Below are positions 18,624 to 27,100 of a stretch of 64,000 nucleotides of DNA, in pieces. A program made the translations under genes and the position numbers. The stretch comes from Clostridiales bacterium (GTDB lineage: Bacteria > Bacillota > Clostridia > Christensenellales > Borkfalkiaceae), in contig SVIW01000001.1 in NCBI GenBank assembly GCA_015069295.1, positions 124,001-188,000 of the forward strand. The letters are read 5' to 3'. The notes under the pieces were generated by a model that worked only from the letters and a program-made list of their open reading frames with translations, was not told where the DNA came from and did no database searches. Position 1 is the first letter of the stretch. The number at the start of each line of letters is the position of its first letter.

Positions 18624-19436
18624 TCAAAAAGCGTCTTTGGATATTTTTCCCCACCGTCTTGCGATAAAGGCAAGCCGCCAAGAAAGGGGCAGCCAACGAG
18701 TCGCGGCAAAAAGGAGTTTATTCCAAAACCCTATCACCGTTTTCCTCTTGTTTTTCGCCACGGCTTTTAACGCCGCTTCGGCTACCTTTTCAGGAGATTT
18801 TGCCGCAAGCTTCCCCCACGCGCCCTGCTCTTCAATTTGTTTTTTAATGTCTTCGCGAGTGGGAATTGCACCCGGCAAAATCGCCGTTACCTTTACGCCT
18901 TTTCCTTTCATCTCCTGCCGCAAAGCCATAGAAAAAGAGGTAAGCGCGTTCTTCGTTGCGCTGTATATCGCAAAATAGGGCATCGGGTATATTCCCGAAA
19001 CGCTGGACACGTTGACGATTTGCAGGTTTTCCGCCCGACGTTCTATGGCAAAACGGCACATCGATACCGCCGCCTCAAAATTCACCCGACATTGAAAGAC
19101 AAGTTTTTCTTGCGTATAGTCTACAAACCCCTTTTGTACGTCTACCCCCGCTACGTTTGCAAGCAGGGAAATCGTATACCCGTCCTTGGTAATTGTTTCT
19201 CTCAACGCGTACCTGTCCCCTTCGTTTGACAAATCCGCAGGATAGACTACCGTTTTAAGGTCAGGGAATTTTTCTTTCAGTTCCAACTCTAACGCCGACA
19301 GTTTTTCTTGACTCCTGCCCGTTAAAAGCAAGGAATACCCACGCCTTGCCAACGCGAAAACGAACGCCTTTCCCAAGCCGCCCGTCGCACCCGTTACGAG
19401 CGCATAGCCCGTTTGTTTTTCTTTCTCTTTTTTCAT
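18624..19436 (-). CDS. Short-chain dehydrogenase/reductase
   Basis: NAD(P)-dependent oxidoreductase of the classical SDR family, 270 residues. The Rossmann glycine motif GATGGLGKAF lies near 15-24 with a following TGRSQEKL typical of NADPH binders, the catalytic serine is in NVSSVSGIYP, and the Tyr-Lys pair is in YSATKNAL. The C-terminal hydrophobic region (LLFAATRWLPLSWRLAFIARRW) resembles that of DltE-like SDRs and may touch the membrane. The substrate is unknown. It is the last gene of the yggS - papain-like - SDR operon, starting 3 bases after the preceding stop codon, with GGGGAT before the ATG. Confidence 0.85.
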   Translation of the reverse strand: MKKEKEKQTGYALVTGATGGLGKAFVFALARRGYSLLLTGRSQEKLSALELELKEKFPDLKTVVYPADLSNEGDRYALRETITKDGYTISLLANVAGVDVQKGFVDYTQEKLVFQCRVNFEAAVSMCRFAIERRAENLQIVNVSSVSGIYPMPYFAIYSATKNALTSFSMALRQEMKGKGVKVTAILPGAIPTREDIKKQIEEQGAWGKLAAKSPEKVAEAALKAVAKNKRKTVIGFWNKLLFAATRWLPLSWRLAFIARRWGKISKDAF

Positions 19437-19439
19437 CGT

Positions 19440-20357
19440 TTATCCCCAAAGCGTATCGGGATTTAACCCGAATACCTGCACGACTTCCATATATTCCGAA
19501 TTGTAAATATCCTCGGGCGTTACGATACCGCCGCCGTTCGAATCGATGTCGATATTAAATTTTTTATAAGCGTACCAAACGACGTGCGAACAATGGGTTT
19601 TCGTGATATTCTCCTCAAATTTCGGGGAAAATACGCCGGGATAGAGATTGTATTCCAACCCCCGCAAATTGTCAAACGCATACGAGGCAACCTCTTTTTT
19701 TATCTTTTCGTCAATCTTTGGACGCAACAAAATAAAATTCGGCCGCACCTCGAAAGTATTGACGTAATTGACCATACTCTTCAACCCCGGCTCCATCGCT
19801 TCCAAAATCAACCGCGACTGCCCGTTCACCACCAAAGCGGAATGCCCAAACCGCCACCAAGAAACGCGCATCGAATTGGATACGAGAATATCCCCGTCCC
19901 GCAAATCCGCCACGACTGAATAATCTTTATAGCTTTGGATATCCATCATTTCCGAATAGCAAAAGGGACCAAAATTCTCCACGACCAAATCACGGCGGCG
20001 GAAAAAGCTTTCTTGGATATCCAACATTTTACCCGCAAAGTACGATTGCGCGCGCATACTGTCCACGCCCAATTTCGTAACCCCCGTCTGTCTATACAAG
20101 ATATCGTAATCTTCTTTCGTTAATGTTTCCTTTTCGAGTATCGGGGAAATATCCACCATTTTGTAATCGGGAGTCCAATACCTCAGCGTCTTTTCGGTAT
20201 ACATAACCCCGACGCCCGCCATACCGACAAAAAAATACGCAAGAAAAACAAGCGCAAGAAAAACAGCCAAAAGAATCTTTTTTTTCTTGCCCTTTTTGAC
20301 CGTTATCTCCCCGCCTGCACAGGACTTTATCCGTTTTTCTCGGTTATTTTTCCGCAT
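19440..20357 (-). CDS. YiiX-like permuted papain-type hydrolase, membrane anchored
   Basis: 305 residues. A basic N-terminus is followed by one hydrophobic span (ILLAVFLALVFLAYFFVG), so the rest probably lies outside the membrane. The C-terminal part resembles the circularly permuted NlpC/P60 (YiiX, DUF830-like) fold: an LRDGDILVS strand, the catalytic histidine in RFGHSALVV, and the catalytic cysteine in THCSHVVWYAY, in the permuted His-then-Cys order. Such proteins are amidases or lipid/peptidoglycan hydrolases; the substrate here is unknown. The open frame begins at a TTG at 20387; the ATG at 20357, overlapping the yggS stop by 14 bases, is preferred. No strong ribosome site is seen. Confidence 0.65.
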   Translation of the reverse strand: MRKNNREKRIKSCAGGEITVKKGKKKKILLAVFLALVFLAYFFVGMAGVGVMYTEKTLRYWTPDYKMVDISPILEKETLTKEDYDILYRQTGVTKLGVDSMRAQSYFAGKMLDIQESFFRRRDLVVENFGPFCYSEMMDIQSYKDYSVVADLRDGDILVSNSMRVSWWRFGHSALVVNGQSRLILEAMEPGLKSMVNYVNTFEVRPNFILLRPKIDEKIKKEVASYAFDNLRGLEYNLYPGVFSPKFEENITKTHCSHVVWYAYKKFNIDIDSNGGGIVTPEDIYNSEYMEVVQVFGLNPDTLWG

Positions 20358-21027
20358 AGTTTCTACGTCCGAAAATGGTAGACCCAAGGCGCACCAAATT
20401 GCTACCCTCTTCCACGCAAAGTTTATAATCGCCGCTCATACCCATAGAAAGGTATTCTACAAAAGAAGATTGCTCTTTTGCCCATTCGAACAAACAACGC
20501 ATTTTTCTTGCCAAAGCGCGAAGCAAGTCTTCGTCTTCCAATTCGGGCAGCATCGCCATAAACCCTCTTACCCGCAAGCCTTCCGTTTGCGACAGCCGTA
20601 AAAAAGTTTCTTTTGCATTCTCGTAAGAATACCCGCCCTTACTGCTTTCCTCGCCTACGTTGATTTGAATGAGAATATCCGAAACCAACCCCTTCCCTTT
20701 CGACATTTCTGCGAGTTTCTCCGCTAATTCGTCGCGGTCGCAGGAGTGAAACAAATCGATTTTTCCTAAAAGATATTTAATCTTGTTCGTCTGCAAATGC
20801 CCAATGAAATGCTTAGGGCAAGGCAATAAATTTTCGACTTTGTCCCGAAATTCTTGGGGTTTGTTTTCCGCAACGGCGTCCACGCCCGCTTGAATAGCAA
20901 GATTGATATCCTCCGCCGTCTGCATTTTCGTTGCCGCGCACAGCAAAACCTTTTCCCCGTACTTGTTTCCCGCGGATAATTCGGCTTTTATCTTCTCGAC
21001 CCGTTTTTTGATTTGCTTGTCTTCCAT
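20344..21027 (-). CDS. yggS: YggS family PLP-binding protein
   Basis: Pyridoxal-phosphate homeostasis protein of the YggS/PLPBP family, a single-domain alanine-racemase-like barrel without known enzymatic activity. Visible: PLP lysine in LCAATKMQ, the AENKPQEF segment, FIGHLQTNKIKYL, and the phosphate-binding SMGMSGDY and RLGSTIFGRR. The product is 227 residues from the ATG at 21027, normal for the family. That start is supported by the consensus promoter at 21058-21086, which lies inside the longer frame that reaches 21123. In many Firmicutes yggS stands beside sepF and ylmG; here it heads an operon with a papain-like hydrolase and an SDR. Confidence 0.93.
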   Translation of the reverse strand: MEDKQIKKRVEKIKAELSAGNKYGEKVLLCAATKMQTAEDINLAIQAGVDAVAENKPQEFRDKVENLLPCPKHFIGHLQTNKIKYLLGKIDLFHSCDRDELAEKLAEMSKGKGLVSDILIQINVGEESSKGGYSYENAKETFLRLSQTEGLRVRGFMAMLPELEDEDLLRALARKMRCLFEWAKEQSSFVEYLSMGMSGDYKLCVEEGSNLVRLGSTIFGRRNYAEK

Positions 21028-21057
21028 AGCGTTCTTCCCCAGTTTTCTCTCCTTTTT

Positions 21058-21086
21058 ATTATACGACTTTTCCTTTTCTTTGTCAA
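21058..21086 (-). promoter_or_regulatory. Promoter of the yggS operon
   Basis: TTGACA (21086-21081), 17-base spacer, TATAAT (21063-21058) on the minus strand; full consensus. It fixes the yggS start downstream at 21027. Confidence 0.88.
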
Positions 21087-21141
21087 ACCGTCGAAGAATG
21101 AAACAAAAATAAATTTTTCTCAACTTTTTTTCGTTTTCCTC

Positions 21142-21170
21142 TTGATTTTTTCCAAAAATAGGTTTATAAT
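21142..21170 (+). promoter_or_regulatory. Promoter of the LysR-type regulator gene
   Basis: TTGATT (21142-21147), 17-base spacer, TATAAT (21165-21170) on the plus strand, divergent from yggS and 43 bases before the regulator ATG. Confidence 0.78.
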
Positions 21171-21212
21171 TAGTTCAATAGATTAAATCGATAGGAGTTA
21201 TCAATTTTTTCA

Positions 21213-22076
21213 ATGAATACAGAAGAACTTAAAACATTTATATTTTTATCGAAAGTAAAAAACTTCACCTTGGCGGCAGAGCAGCTTTTCATTGCGCAAT
21301 CCACCGTTACCAACCGTATCAGCGAGCTGGAAAAAGAAGTCGGTAAACGCTTGTTTACCCGCGGTTCAAAAACGGTAAAACTCACCGAAGCGGGCGAAAT
21401 TTTCTTGCGCTATGCCGAACGTATTTTAGAGCTGCAAAACACCTCGATTGAGGAAATGAACGCCCTTTCCAGCCACAGCCGCAAATTCTCTATCGGTGCA
21501 ATCAACGCTTGTTACGAGGTATACGTCAAGCCACTCGTAGACGAATGTTTAAAAAACAACGCCGTTACCTCGATAAAGGTAATGCTGGGACACTCGCTGG
21601 ACCTTATCCAAAACCTGCAAGACAATATGCTGGATATGGTCTTTTCCGCAATCCCGTTAAAGCGCATCGGCTTTAACTGCGACGTTTTCGATACCGATCG
21701 GGTAGCCTTGGTCTGCAAGAAAGGCACCAACGAATATCAGGACGGCATCTCCAAAGCCCAGCTTTCGAAAATCCCCTACCTTATGTGCGATTTCACGTTG
21801 AGTGAAACGGGGCTGTTTATCCGCTCCCTCTTCCCGAAAAACCATATTTTCCGTTTGGACGTGGACAATTCCTCCAAGCTTCTTCCCTATCTGGAAAACG
21901 GGCTCGGGTATTCCTTCTTGCCTTACAAACTGGTAAAGGACAAAATTGAGGACGGAACGTTAGAAGAAGTTGCTTTAAAAGATTTTACCGCTCCCAACGT
22001 AACGACCTATCTCATTTACAGACAAGGTTACGACGTCAGCCGTTTCCTCGAAAATAAATTCGACGAAGAAGTTTAA
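21213..22076 (+). CDS. LysR-type transcriptional regulator
   Basis: 287 residues. The N-terminal winged helix-turn-helix is clear: MNTEELKTFIFLSKVKNFTL, AAEQLFIAQSTVTNRISELE, GKRLFTRGSKTVKLTEAG. A substrate-binding-like effector domain follows from about 90. The effector is unknown. It is transcribed away from yggS and towards an MBL-fold gene on the other strand, so an obvious partner operon is missing; the divergent yggS operon is the nearest candidate target. AGGAG lies about 15 bases before the ATG, longer than usual, but the family start (MN-x-EELKTF) agrees with this ATG. Confidence 0.92.
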   Translation: MNTEELKTFIFLSKVKNFTLAAEQLFIAQSTVTNRISELEKEVGKRLFTRGSKTVKLTEAGEIFLRYAERILELQNTSIEEMNALSSHSRKFSIGAINACYEVYVKPLVDECLKNNAVTSIKVMLGHSLDLIQNLQDNMLDMVFSAIPLKRIGFNCDVFDTDRVALVCKKGTNEYQDGISKAQLSKIPYLMCDFTLSETGLFIRSLFPKNHIFRLDVDNSSKLLPYLENGLGYSFLPYKLVKDKIEDGTLEEVALKDFTAPNVTTYLIYRQGYDVSRFLENKFDEEV

Positions 22077-22085
22077 ACCTAACGG

Positions 22086-22118
22086 AAAAACCGAGCCAAC
22101 CACAGCTCGGTTTTTTTT
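22086..22118. terminator. Bidirectional terminator between LysR and MBL genes
   Basis: AAAAACCGAGC (22086-22096), 8-base loop, GCTCGG then eight T on the plus strand; the minus strand also ends in TTTTT. It serves two convergent genes. Confidence 0.9.
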
Positions 22119-22881
22119 ATAATTCAATTTCTAATCCGTCGTAAGCAACTTTTAAAGGAGCAACGAGGCTTTCCGTTTCGCTATGCGGTTTATGCAAAGA
22201 GGGCGCAAGATGGGAAAGATAAATTTTCGTCTTCTCACCCACGACATTCAACGTCTTTAACGAGGCGATTAAAAGGCGCACCATAGGAATACTGTTATGC
22301 TCGCCAACGCGGTAATCTCCCTCGTAATCGCCGCAGGTGGCGTCTAAAACGAGCATATCCAAATCGGCGTTTTGTAAATACTTGCAATTTTCGTTGACAA
22401 TCCACGCCCCGTCCAGCGCGTAAAAAATTTTCTTCCCCGAAAGCTCAAAGAGTAGATGCTGCGGGAAAGTCGATTGCTGGTGATTGGCAAACAAGCCTAC
22501 GACCTGCAAGCTTTCGTCCACCTTACACGGGGAAAGCTTGGGCATATATTGCACGGAAACGTTTTCTATTTTCGGTACGACTGCGCCTTTTGACACCCAT
22601 AGCCGAAGCGGCGTTTTTTTCATCGAGGCGATTGCCTTTACGTTTTCCGCTTGAAAATGATCCGAATGAAAATGGGTGATAAAAACATCCGTAATTTGCG
22701 CAGGGTCTTTTTGAGCAATCCGAAGCGAATCAAGCACGTGCAATCCGCAGTCAATCAAATACCTGCCCTCTATCAACGCGCAAGAAGCGCGGCGCGCGTC
22801 CTTGTCAAAACGGTCTTTACATTCGGTAAGCAATTTTTGGGAAAAGTCGCACGCGCTCGTCCCTAAAAAGAAAAATTTCAT
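22117..22881 (-). CDS. MBL-fold metallohydrolase (PhnP-like)
   Basis: Metallo-beta-lactamase-fold hydrolase, 254 residues from the ATG at 22881, which has AAAGGGGG upstream; a longer frame to 22920 runs into the promoter. It starts MKFFFLGTSACDF, and carries the metal motif THFHSDHF, later aspartate and histidine ligands (LDATCGDYEGD, YLSHLAPS). This layout resembles PhnP and other phosphodiesterase-like members that cleave cyclic phosphate or tRNA-like substrates. The true substrate cannot be read. It appears to be a single-gene transcript with its own promoter and a shared bidirectional terminator. Confidence 0.8.
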   Translation of the reverse strand: MKFFFLGTSACDFSQKLLTECKDRFDKDARRASCALIEGRYLIDCGLHVLDSLRIAQKDPAQITDVFITHFHSDHFQAENVKAIASMKKTPLRLWVSKGAVVPKIENVSVQYMPKLSPCKVDESLQVVGLFANHQQSTFPQHLLFELSGKKIFYALDGAWIVNENCKYLQNADLDMLVLDATCGDYEGDYRVGEHNSIPMVRLLIASLKTLNVVGEKTKIYLSHLAPSLHKPHSETESLVAPLKVAYDGLEIEL

Positions 22882-22908
22882 AACGCCCCCTTTTTCTCGT
22901 ATGCGTTT

Positions 22909-22936
22909 ATTATACCACAAAACGGTAAAAAAGCAA
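22909..22936 (-). promoter_or_regulatory. Promoter of the MBL-fold gene
   Basis: TTGCTT (22936-22931), 16-base spacer, TATAAT (22914-22909) on the minus strand, 28 bases before the chosen ATG. Confidence 0.7.
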
Positions 22937-22986
22937 GCGCAAACGGGAAAAAGATTTTATTTTTTTTAATTGCACATACTTTGTGT

Positions 22987-24570
22987 ATGATGACGAAGCG
23001 AGAAGAATTTTTTAATTGGATAGTCTATCAAATTTATCCGCGCAGCTTTTACGACACAAACGGCGACGGAATCGGCGATTTAAACGGTATCAAAGAAAAA
23101 ATCCCCCATTTGAAAAGCTTGGGAATAAACGCCGTGTGGCTTTGCCCGTGTTATAAAAGCCCCAACAACGACAACGGCTACGACGTGTCCGATTATCGGG
23201 ATATTATGGAAGATTTCGGGACTTTTTCTGATTGGAAACGCCTGCAAAAAGCCCTAAAAAAGGACGGAATCAAGCTGATTATGGATTTGGTTTTTAACCA
23301 TACCTCTTCCCAACACAAATGGTTTCAAGAGGCAAAAACCTCCCAATCTAGCCCCTATCACGAATACTATATTTGGCGAAAAAACCCGCCTAACGATTGG
23401 AAATCGGTCTTTGGCGGCAGCGCTTGGGCGTACAACGAAAGCACGGACGAATATTATCTGCACTCCTTTGACGAAACGCAACCCGATTTAAACTGGGAGA
23501 ACCCAAAAGTCCGACAAGAAGCCGCAAAAATCGTCGATTTTTGGGTAAAGTTGGGCGTAGACGGGTTCCGTTGCGACGTGCTGGATTTTATTTCAAAGGA
23601 CTTTAAAAAAGACAAAATGTTCCAAGGTCCGCGCTTACACGAATATATCCGTGAGCTGTTTGACCGCGACGGAGTACGGGATATTTTTACCGTAGGCGAA
23701 TGTCAAGCCGACAAGAAAAACACGCTGCTGCTTTGCGGGAAAAATAGAGGCGAACTGAAAACCGCGTTTCAATTCGATCATATCAATTTAGGCAGAATAG
23801 ACAAATACCTGCCCCGCCCCTTTTCCTTTGACGAGATAAAATCCGTGCTTGTGAAATGGCAAAAGTTTTCGCAAAAACACGACCTTATTTATCCCCTCTT
23901 TACCGACAATCACGACCAGCCCTATTATATCTCTCGGCTGGGTAACGACAAAGCCCACCGTTACGCCTGCGCCACCGCGTATGCGACGACGTTTTATCTT
24001 CTTCGCGGCGTGCCCTTTCTTTATCAAGGGCAGGAATACGGCGCGGCAAACCCTTATTATACGAAGATTGAGGATTTTCGCGACGTGGAGACAAAGCGCT
24101 ATTACGCCGAACAAAAAAAGAGCAAACCGCGCCACCAACTGATGCAGGAAATCAATTATGCCAGCCGCGACAACTCTCGCCGCCCCTTTGCGTGGACGAA
24201 GGACGAACGGACGAACTTCGGATTTTCTGCCGCTACGCCTTGGATTCCTTGCAACAGCCGCGCCAAGGAAATCAATTTGGAAAAAGATTTAGAAAGCGAG
24301 CGTTCGGTTTTTCGGTATTTCCAAACTCTTCTTGCCTTTCGAAAAGGTTCGCTTGCGATACGGCAGGGAAGCTTTCAAGACCGAACGAAAAGACGGCGCG
24401 GGTGCTTTTTATACGAGCGGAAATGGAAACGAGAGCGGCTTTTAATCGTTTGCAATTTTGACAAAAAACAAAAAATAAAATTGCCTAAAAACCGCAAATT
24501 TCTTTTCGGAAATTATCCCGAAGCAAAGGAAGAATTTCTCCCCTTTCAAGCCGCCGTGTACGAGCTGTAA
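22987..24570 (+). CDS. GH13 alpha-glucosidase (oligo-1,6-glucosidase type)
   Basis: Cytoplasmic glycoside hydrolase of family 13, about 527 residues, like oligo-1,6-glucosidases, sucrose isomerases and trehalose-6-phosphate hydrolases. Visible: VYQIYPRSFYDTNGDGIGDL at the start, region I DLVFNHTS, nucleophile region DGFRCDVLDF, acid/base region FTVGECQAD, and region IV FTDNHDQP. There is no signal peptide. Exact specificity (isomaltose, maltose, trehalose-6-P) is not decided by these motifs. The start is uncertain among TTG 22981, ATG 22987 and ATG 22990: none has a Shine-Dalgarno site, and a CATACT box ends six bases before the ATG at 22987, so the message could be leaderless. It stands alone, with no sugar transporter beside it. 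Confidence 0.9.
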   Translation: MMTKREEFFNWIVYQIYPRSFYDTNGDGIGDLNGIKEKIPHLKSLGINAVWLCPCYKSPNNDNGYDVSDYRDIMEDFGTFSDWKRLQKALKKDGIKLIMDLVFNHTSSQHKWFQEAKTSQSSPYHEYYIWRKNPPNDWKSVFGGSAWAYNESTDEYYLHSFDETQPDLNWENPKVRQEAAKIVDFWVKLGVDGFRCDVLDFISKDFKKDKMFQGPRLHEYIRELFDRDGVRDIFTVGECQADKKNTLLLCGKNRGELKTAFQFDHINLGRIDKYLPRPFSFDEIKSVLVKWQKFSQKHDLIYPLFTDNHDQPYYISRLGNDKAHRYACATAYATTFYLLRGVPFLYQGQEYGAANPYYTKIEDFRDVETKRYYAEQKKSKPRHQLMQEINYASRDNSRRPFAWTKDERTNFGFSAATPWIPCNSRAKEINLEKDLESERSVFRYFQTLLAFRKGSLAIRQGSFQDRTKRRRGCFLYERKWKRERLLIVCNFDKKQKIKLPKNRKFLFGNYPEAKEEFLPFQAAVYEL

Positions 24571-24572
24571 GC

Positions 24573-24605
24573 AAAAAAGCGCAGGATAAAATCCCGCGCT
24601 TTTCC
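24573..24605. terminator. Bidirectional terminator between GH13 and exonuclease genes
   Basis: AAAAGCGC (24575-24582) pairs with GCGCTTTT (24596-24603) with further GGA/TCC pairing inside; both strands end in a T tract. It closes the GH13 gene and the exonuclease-helicase cassette. Confidence 0.8.
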
Positions 24606-24640
24606 GTTTTGGTGTGTGAGTCGCAAATAATCCAGATTGA

Positions 24641-25189
24641 TTAAATACTTTTATATATTCTAATATCCACCCTTAACAATTCCATAATTTTCAACTCATC
24701 TAATGCATCCTGCATCGCATTATGTGTTTCAAAATACTTTTTATAATTACAAAACATGCGCATAATTGATTCCACCCCATATCCAGTTTTTAATCGTCCA
24801 GTTTTACAACACTCTGCATCTAAAGGAATCGCGCAATTATATTGCTTGTATGCGGCAACACTCATTATATCATACCATTTAAATTTATTTAGTTCTGGCA
24901 AATGAGCACAATCAAATTTAGCATTATAGGCAAAAATGGACGAAATACTATACTTCTGTAAAAACAAAAGAATATCTTCCACAGCTTTTTTTCTTTTGCA
25001 TATAATCGTATCCCTATCGTTTAATTTTAATGCACATGCATACATACCACCCGATTTATAGGTAGGTTTTATTACATAATACTTTCTATCAACCGCCTGA
25101 AATGATATCTCTTCCGCAACGACAATTCCTATTGATATTACTTCATTATCCCAACTTGTTTCAGTGTCTATAACTGCAAAGTAGCCCAT
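24641..25189 (-). CDS. DEDDh 3'-5' exonuclease-like protein
   Basis: 182 residues, DnaQ/RNase T superfamily. The DEDDh catalytic set is visible: D8 and E10 in FAVIDTETS, D93 in AYNAKFDCAHL, and H156 with D161 in HNAMQDALDEL. It has no other domain. It overlaps the end of the helicase gene upstream by 22 bases, so the two are translationally coupled and probably work together on DNA or RNA ends. Both genes are visibly AT-richer than the flanking genes and use different codons (many TTA, ATA and AAA), which suggests acquisition. It could act in phage defence, repair, or processing of mobile-element DNA; the sequence does not decide. Confidence 0.8.
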   Translation of the reverse strand: MGYFAVIDTETSWDNEVISIGIVVAEEISFQAVDRKYYVIKPTYKSGGMYACALKLNDRDTIICKRKKAVEDILLFLQKYSISSIFAYNAKFDCAHLPELNKFKWYDIMSVAAYKQYNCAIPLDAECCKTGRLKTGYGVESIMRMFCNYKKYFETHNAMQDALDELKIMELLRVDIRIYKSI

Positions 25190-26994
25190 GAAAATTTCTC
25201 CTTTGGTTTATAATATTTCTTTAAGGAATTTTTTGTTATTGCGCGCGCAACCGCATCTAAAAAGGCATTTCTGTTTGGTATCATTATTTGATACTGCGAA
25301 CCATCCTTCACATTCCATAAAACACCCTTTTTTATTCCTAATGCTATCATATAGCAAGCACATTGTAAATAATGCTCATGCATCAACTCTGACACAAATT
25401 TTAATTCGTATACCACATTATTTTTTAAAACATCAGCAATTCCTAAAGCCGAAAATTTAATCTTCCCTTTCTCTTTATCAGAAAAATCTATTGTACAACT
25501 TTTTTGCACTTGCTCGCTTCTTTTAAACTTGCTACTTAACCGTTTAATAATCTCCAGCTTTTCCATCTCAGAAATAAACGGACTTTCTACCTGTGTTTTA
25601 TATCGATCTTGTGCAGTTTCTATTGCTGTAAGGATTAATACTTTTTCTTCAACATCTACATTGTGCAGTTCTTCAGGGCATAAATATTGTTTTCCTCTGT
25701 TTAATTTTAATGACAATTCAATTTCCTTATCTATATCATAGTCATCAAAATATATTGCCTCTTGATATATTCCAATACAAGGCGACAGATCGATTAATCC
25801 ATCCTTGTTTTTTATTTTTATTATAGTTTCTTGTCTGTTTTTGGTTATTTTTTTTACTTTTAGCAAAGAATAACATTCTTCAATATTCTCTTTATATTTG
25901 AAATCGAACATAGAAGAAATTGGCACATTTTTAAACCTACTATTAGAAGCCACTTCTGTTGACAATGTCTTTTCCGAAAGAAATTCTCTCGCACCCTGCA
26001 CGAAAATAATGCGTTTTTTTCCTCTACTTGCTGCTACGCAAAAAATATTACGCAAGATTTGATACGATTGTGTTGGCGCCGAAATTCTAGTTCTCCAATA
26101 GTCCTCTGTAAAATTAAAAATCACGCAGATAGGACGTTCTAATCCCTTACTACTATCATATGTAGTGAATATTGCGCTTCTTTTATTAGGCTCAACATTT
26201 CCATCTCGCTCTGTTATGCTCGCATATACCGTCTGCTTATTGAAGTTTTCAGGAAAATCATTTTCAAGCTTATTTAACAATTCAGACAACTCACCCTTTC
26301 TTTCCCCTAAACACAAAATATCACTTGGCTTTTGTTGCGATAAAAAAGGTAAAACCTCTCCTATTCCCATTTTTTCGACAACGCAGTCATTGTTTACCCC
26401 TTTAATTTCTTTCCCCCAAATTCTACCTAACATATTAGCCAATTCAGTAGAAAGCCTAAAGCATTTTGTGAAATCTAACTTCTTATAATTACTTAAAAAT
26501 GAACCAATAAAATCCCCCACATCTAATGTGGTTTTGTCGTATATTTTTTGGCACATATCCCCAACAGCAAGAACTTGCATTTTTGGATTAACGGACTTAA
26601 TATACCAAAGCAAATCCGCCAACTCTCCGTCTATATCTTGATATTCATCTATAATTAAAACATCATAACTATCTATTTTTGGTTTTCTTCTATTAAAAGT
26701 CTGTATTAAATCAGAAACCCCCGCTTTTTCCCCTTTTAAAAGCAACGAACGATAGGCAAAGCCATGATAATTCGTTACCGTTACATTTTTATTTTTAATT
26801 TTACTTTTTGCATCTACCTTCAACAACTTGTTATAAGTCAAATATAAAATCTTTAAATCTGGATCAAGCTCATTGCAAAGGCATTGAATGGCTGTTGTTT
26901 TACCACTACCAATACAAGCATCCACCAAAATATTACAACCTGTTTTTGCAAGTCTTATAAATTCCTTTTGCTCAGAGGACAACTCAATTTTCAT
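25168..26994 (-). CDS. SF1 helicase with C-terminal PD-(D/E)XK-like nuclease domain
   Basis: 608 residues. The N-terminal two thirds is a UvrD/Rep-like SF1 helicase: Walker A GSGKTT at 29-34, motif Ia LTYNKLL, Walker B DVLIIDEYQD at 111-120, motif III AVGDMCQKIYD, motif IV CFRLS, motif V TTYDSSKGLE and motif VI AASRGKKRIIFVQG. A linker follows, then a RecB/Cas4-like nuclease signature: GIAD (D521), YELK (E530, K532), and HEHYLQ with Q544. Such fusions process DNA ends in recombination, mobile elements or defence systems. It has its own promoter at 27031-27059 and is followed by a coupled exonuclease gene. The AT-rich composition and a neighbouring tRNA-Glu fragment zone point to horizontal gain. 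It is too short for AddA and lacks a partner AddB. Confidence 0.82.
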   Translation of the reverse strand: MKIELSSEQKEFIRLAKTGCNILVDACIGSGKTTAIQCLCNELDPDLKILYLTYNKLLKVDAKSKIKNKNVTVTNYHGFAYRSLLLKGEKAGVSDLIQTFNRRKPKIDSYDVLIIDEYQDIDGELADLLWYIKSVNPKMQVLAVGDMCQKIYDKTTLDVGDFIGSFLSNYKKLDFTKCFRLSTELANMLGRIWGKEIKGVNNDCVVEKMGIGEVLPFLSQQKPSDILCLGERKGELSELLNKLENDFPENFNKQTVYASITERDGNVEPNKRSAIFTTYDSSKGLERPICVIFNFTEDYWRTRISAPTQSYQILRNIFCVAASRGKKRIIFVQGAREFLSEKTLSTEVASNSRFKNVPISSMFDFKYKENIEECYSLLKVKKITKNRQETIIKIKNKDGLIDLSPCIGIYQEAIYFDDYDIDKEIELSLKLNRGKQYLCPEELHNVDVEEKVLILTAIETAQDRYKTQVESPFISEMEKLEIIKRLSSKFKRSEQVQKSCTIDFSDKEKGKIKFSALGIADVLKNNVVYELKFVSELMHEHYLQCACYMIALGIKKGVLWNVKDGSQYQIMIPNRNAFLDAVARAITKNSLKKYYKPKEKFSWATLQL

Positions 26995-27030
26995 ATCTTA
27001 ACCTTACCATTGATATCCGATTTTATGTAA

Positions 27031-27059
27031 ATTGTAACACAAAACAAGTTTCAAAGCAA
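27031..27059 (-). promoter_or_regulatory. Promoter of the helicase-exonuclease cassette
   Basis: TTGCTT (27059-27054), 17-base spacer, TACAAT (27036-27031) on the minus strand, 37 bases before the helicase ATG; TAAGGTT near the start serves as ribosome site. Confidence 0.65.
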
Positions 27060-27100
27060 GTATTTACAATGAAAAACTATAAAGGAAACAATTAAAACCT

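Noticed and set aside
25168-26994. AddA/RecB-type recombination helicase
   Set aside because: Only 608 residues, no partner AddB or RecC, and the AT-rich composition with a coupled exonuclease does not fit the core recombination enzyme.
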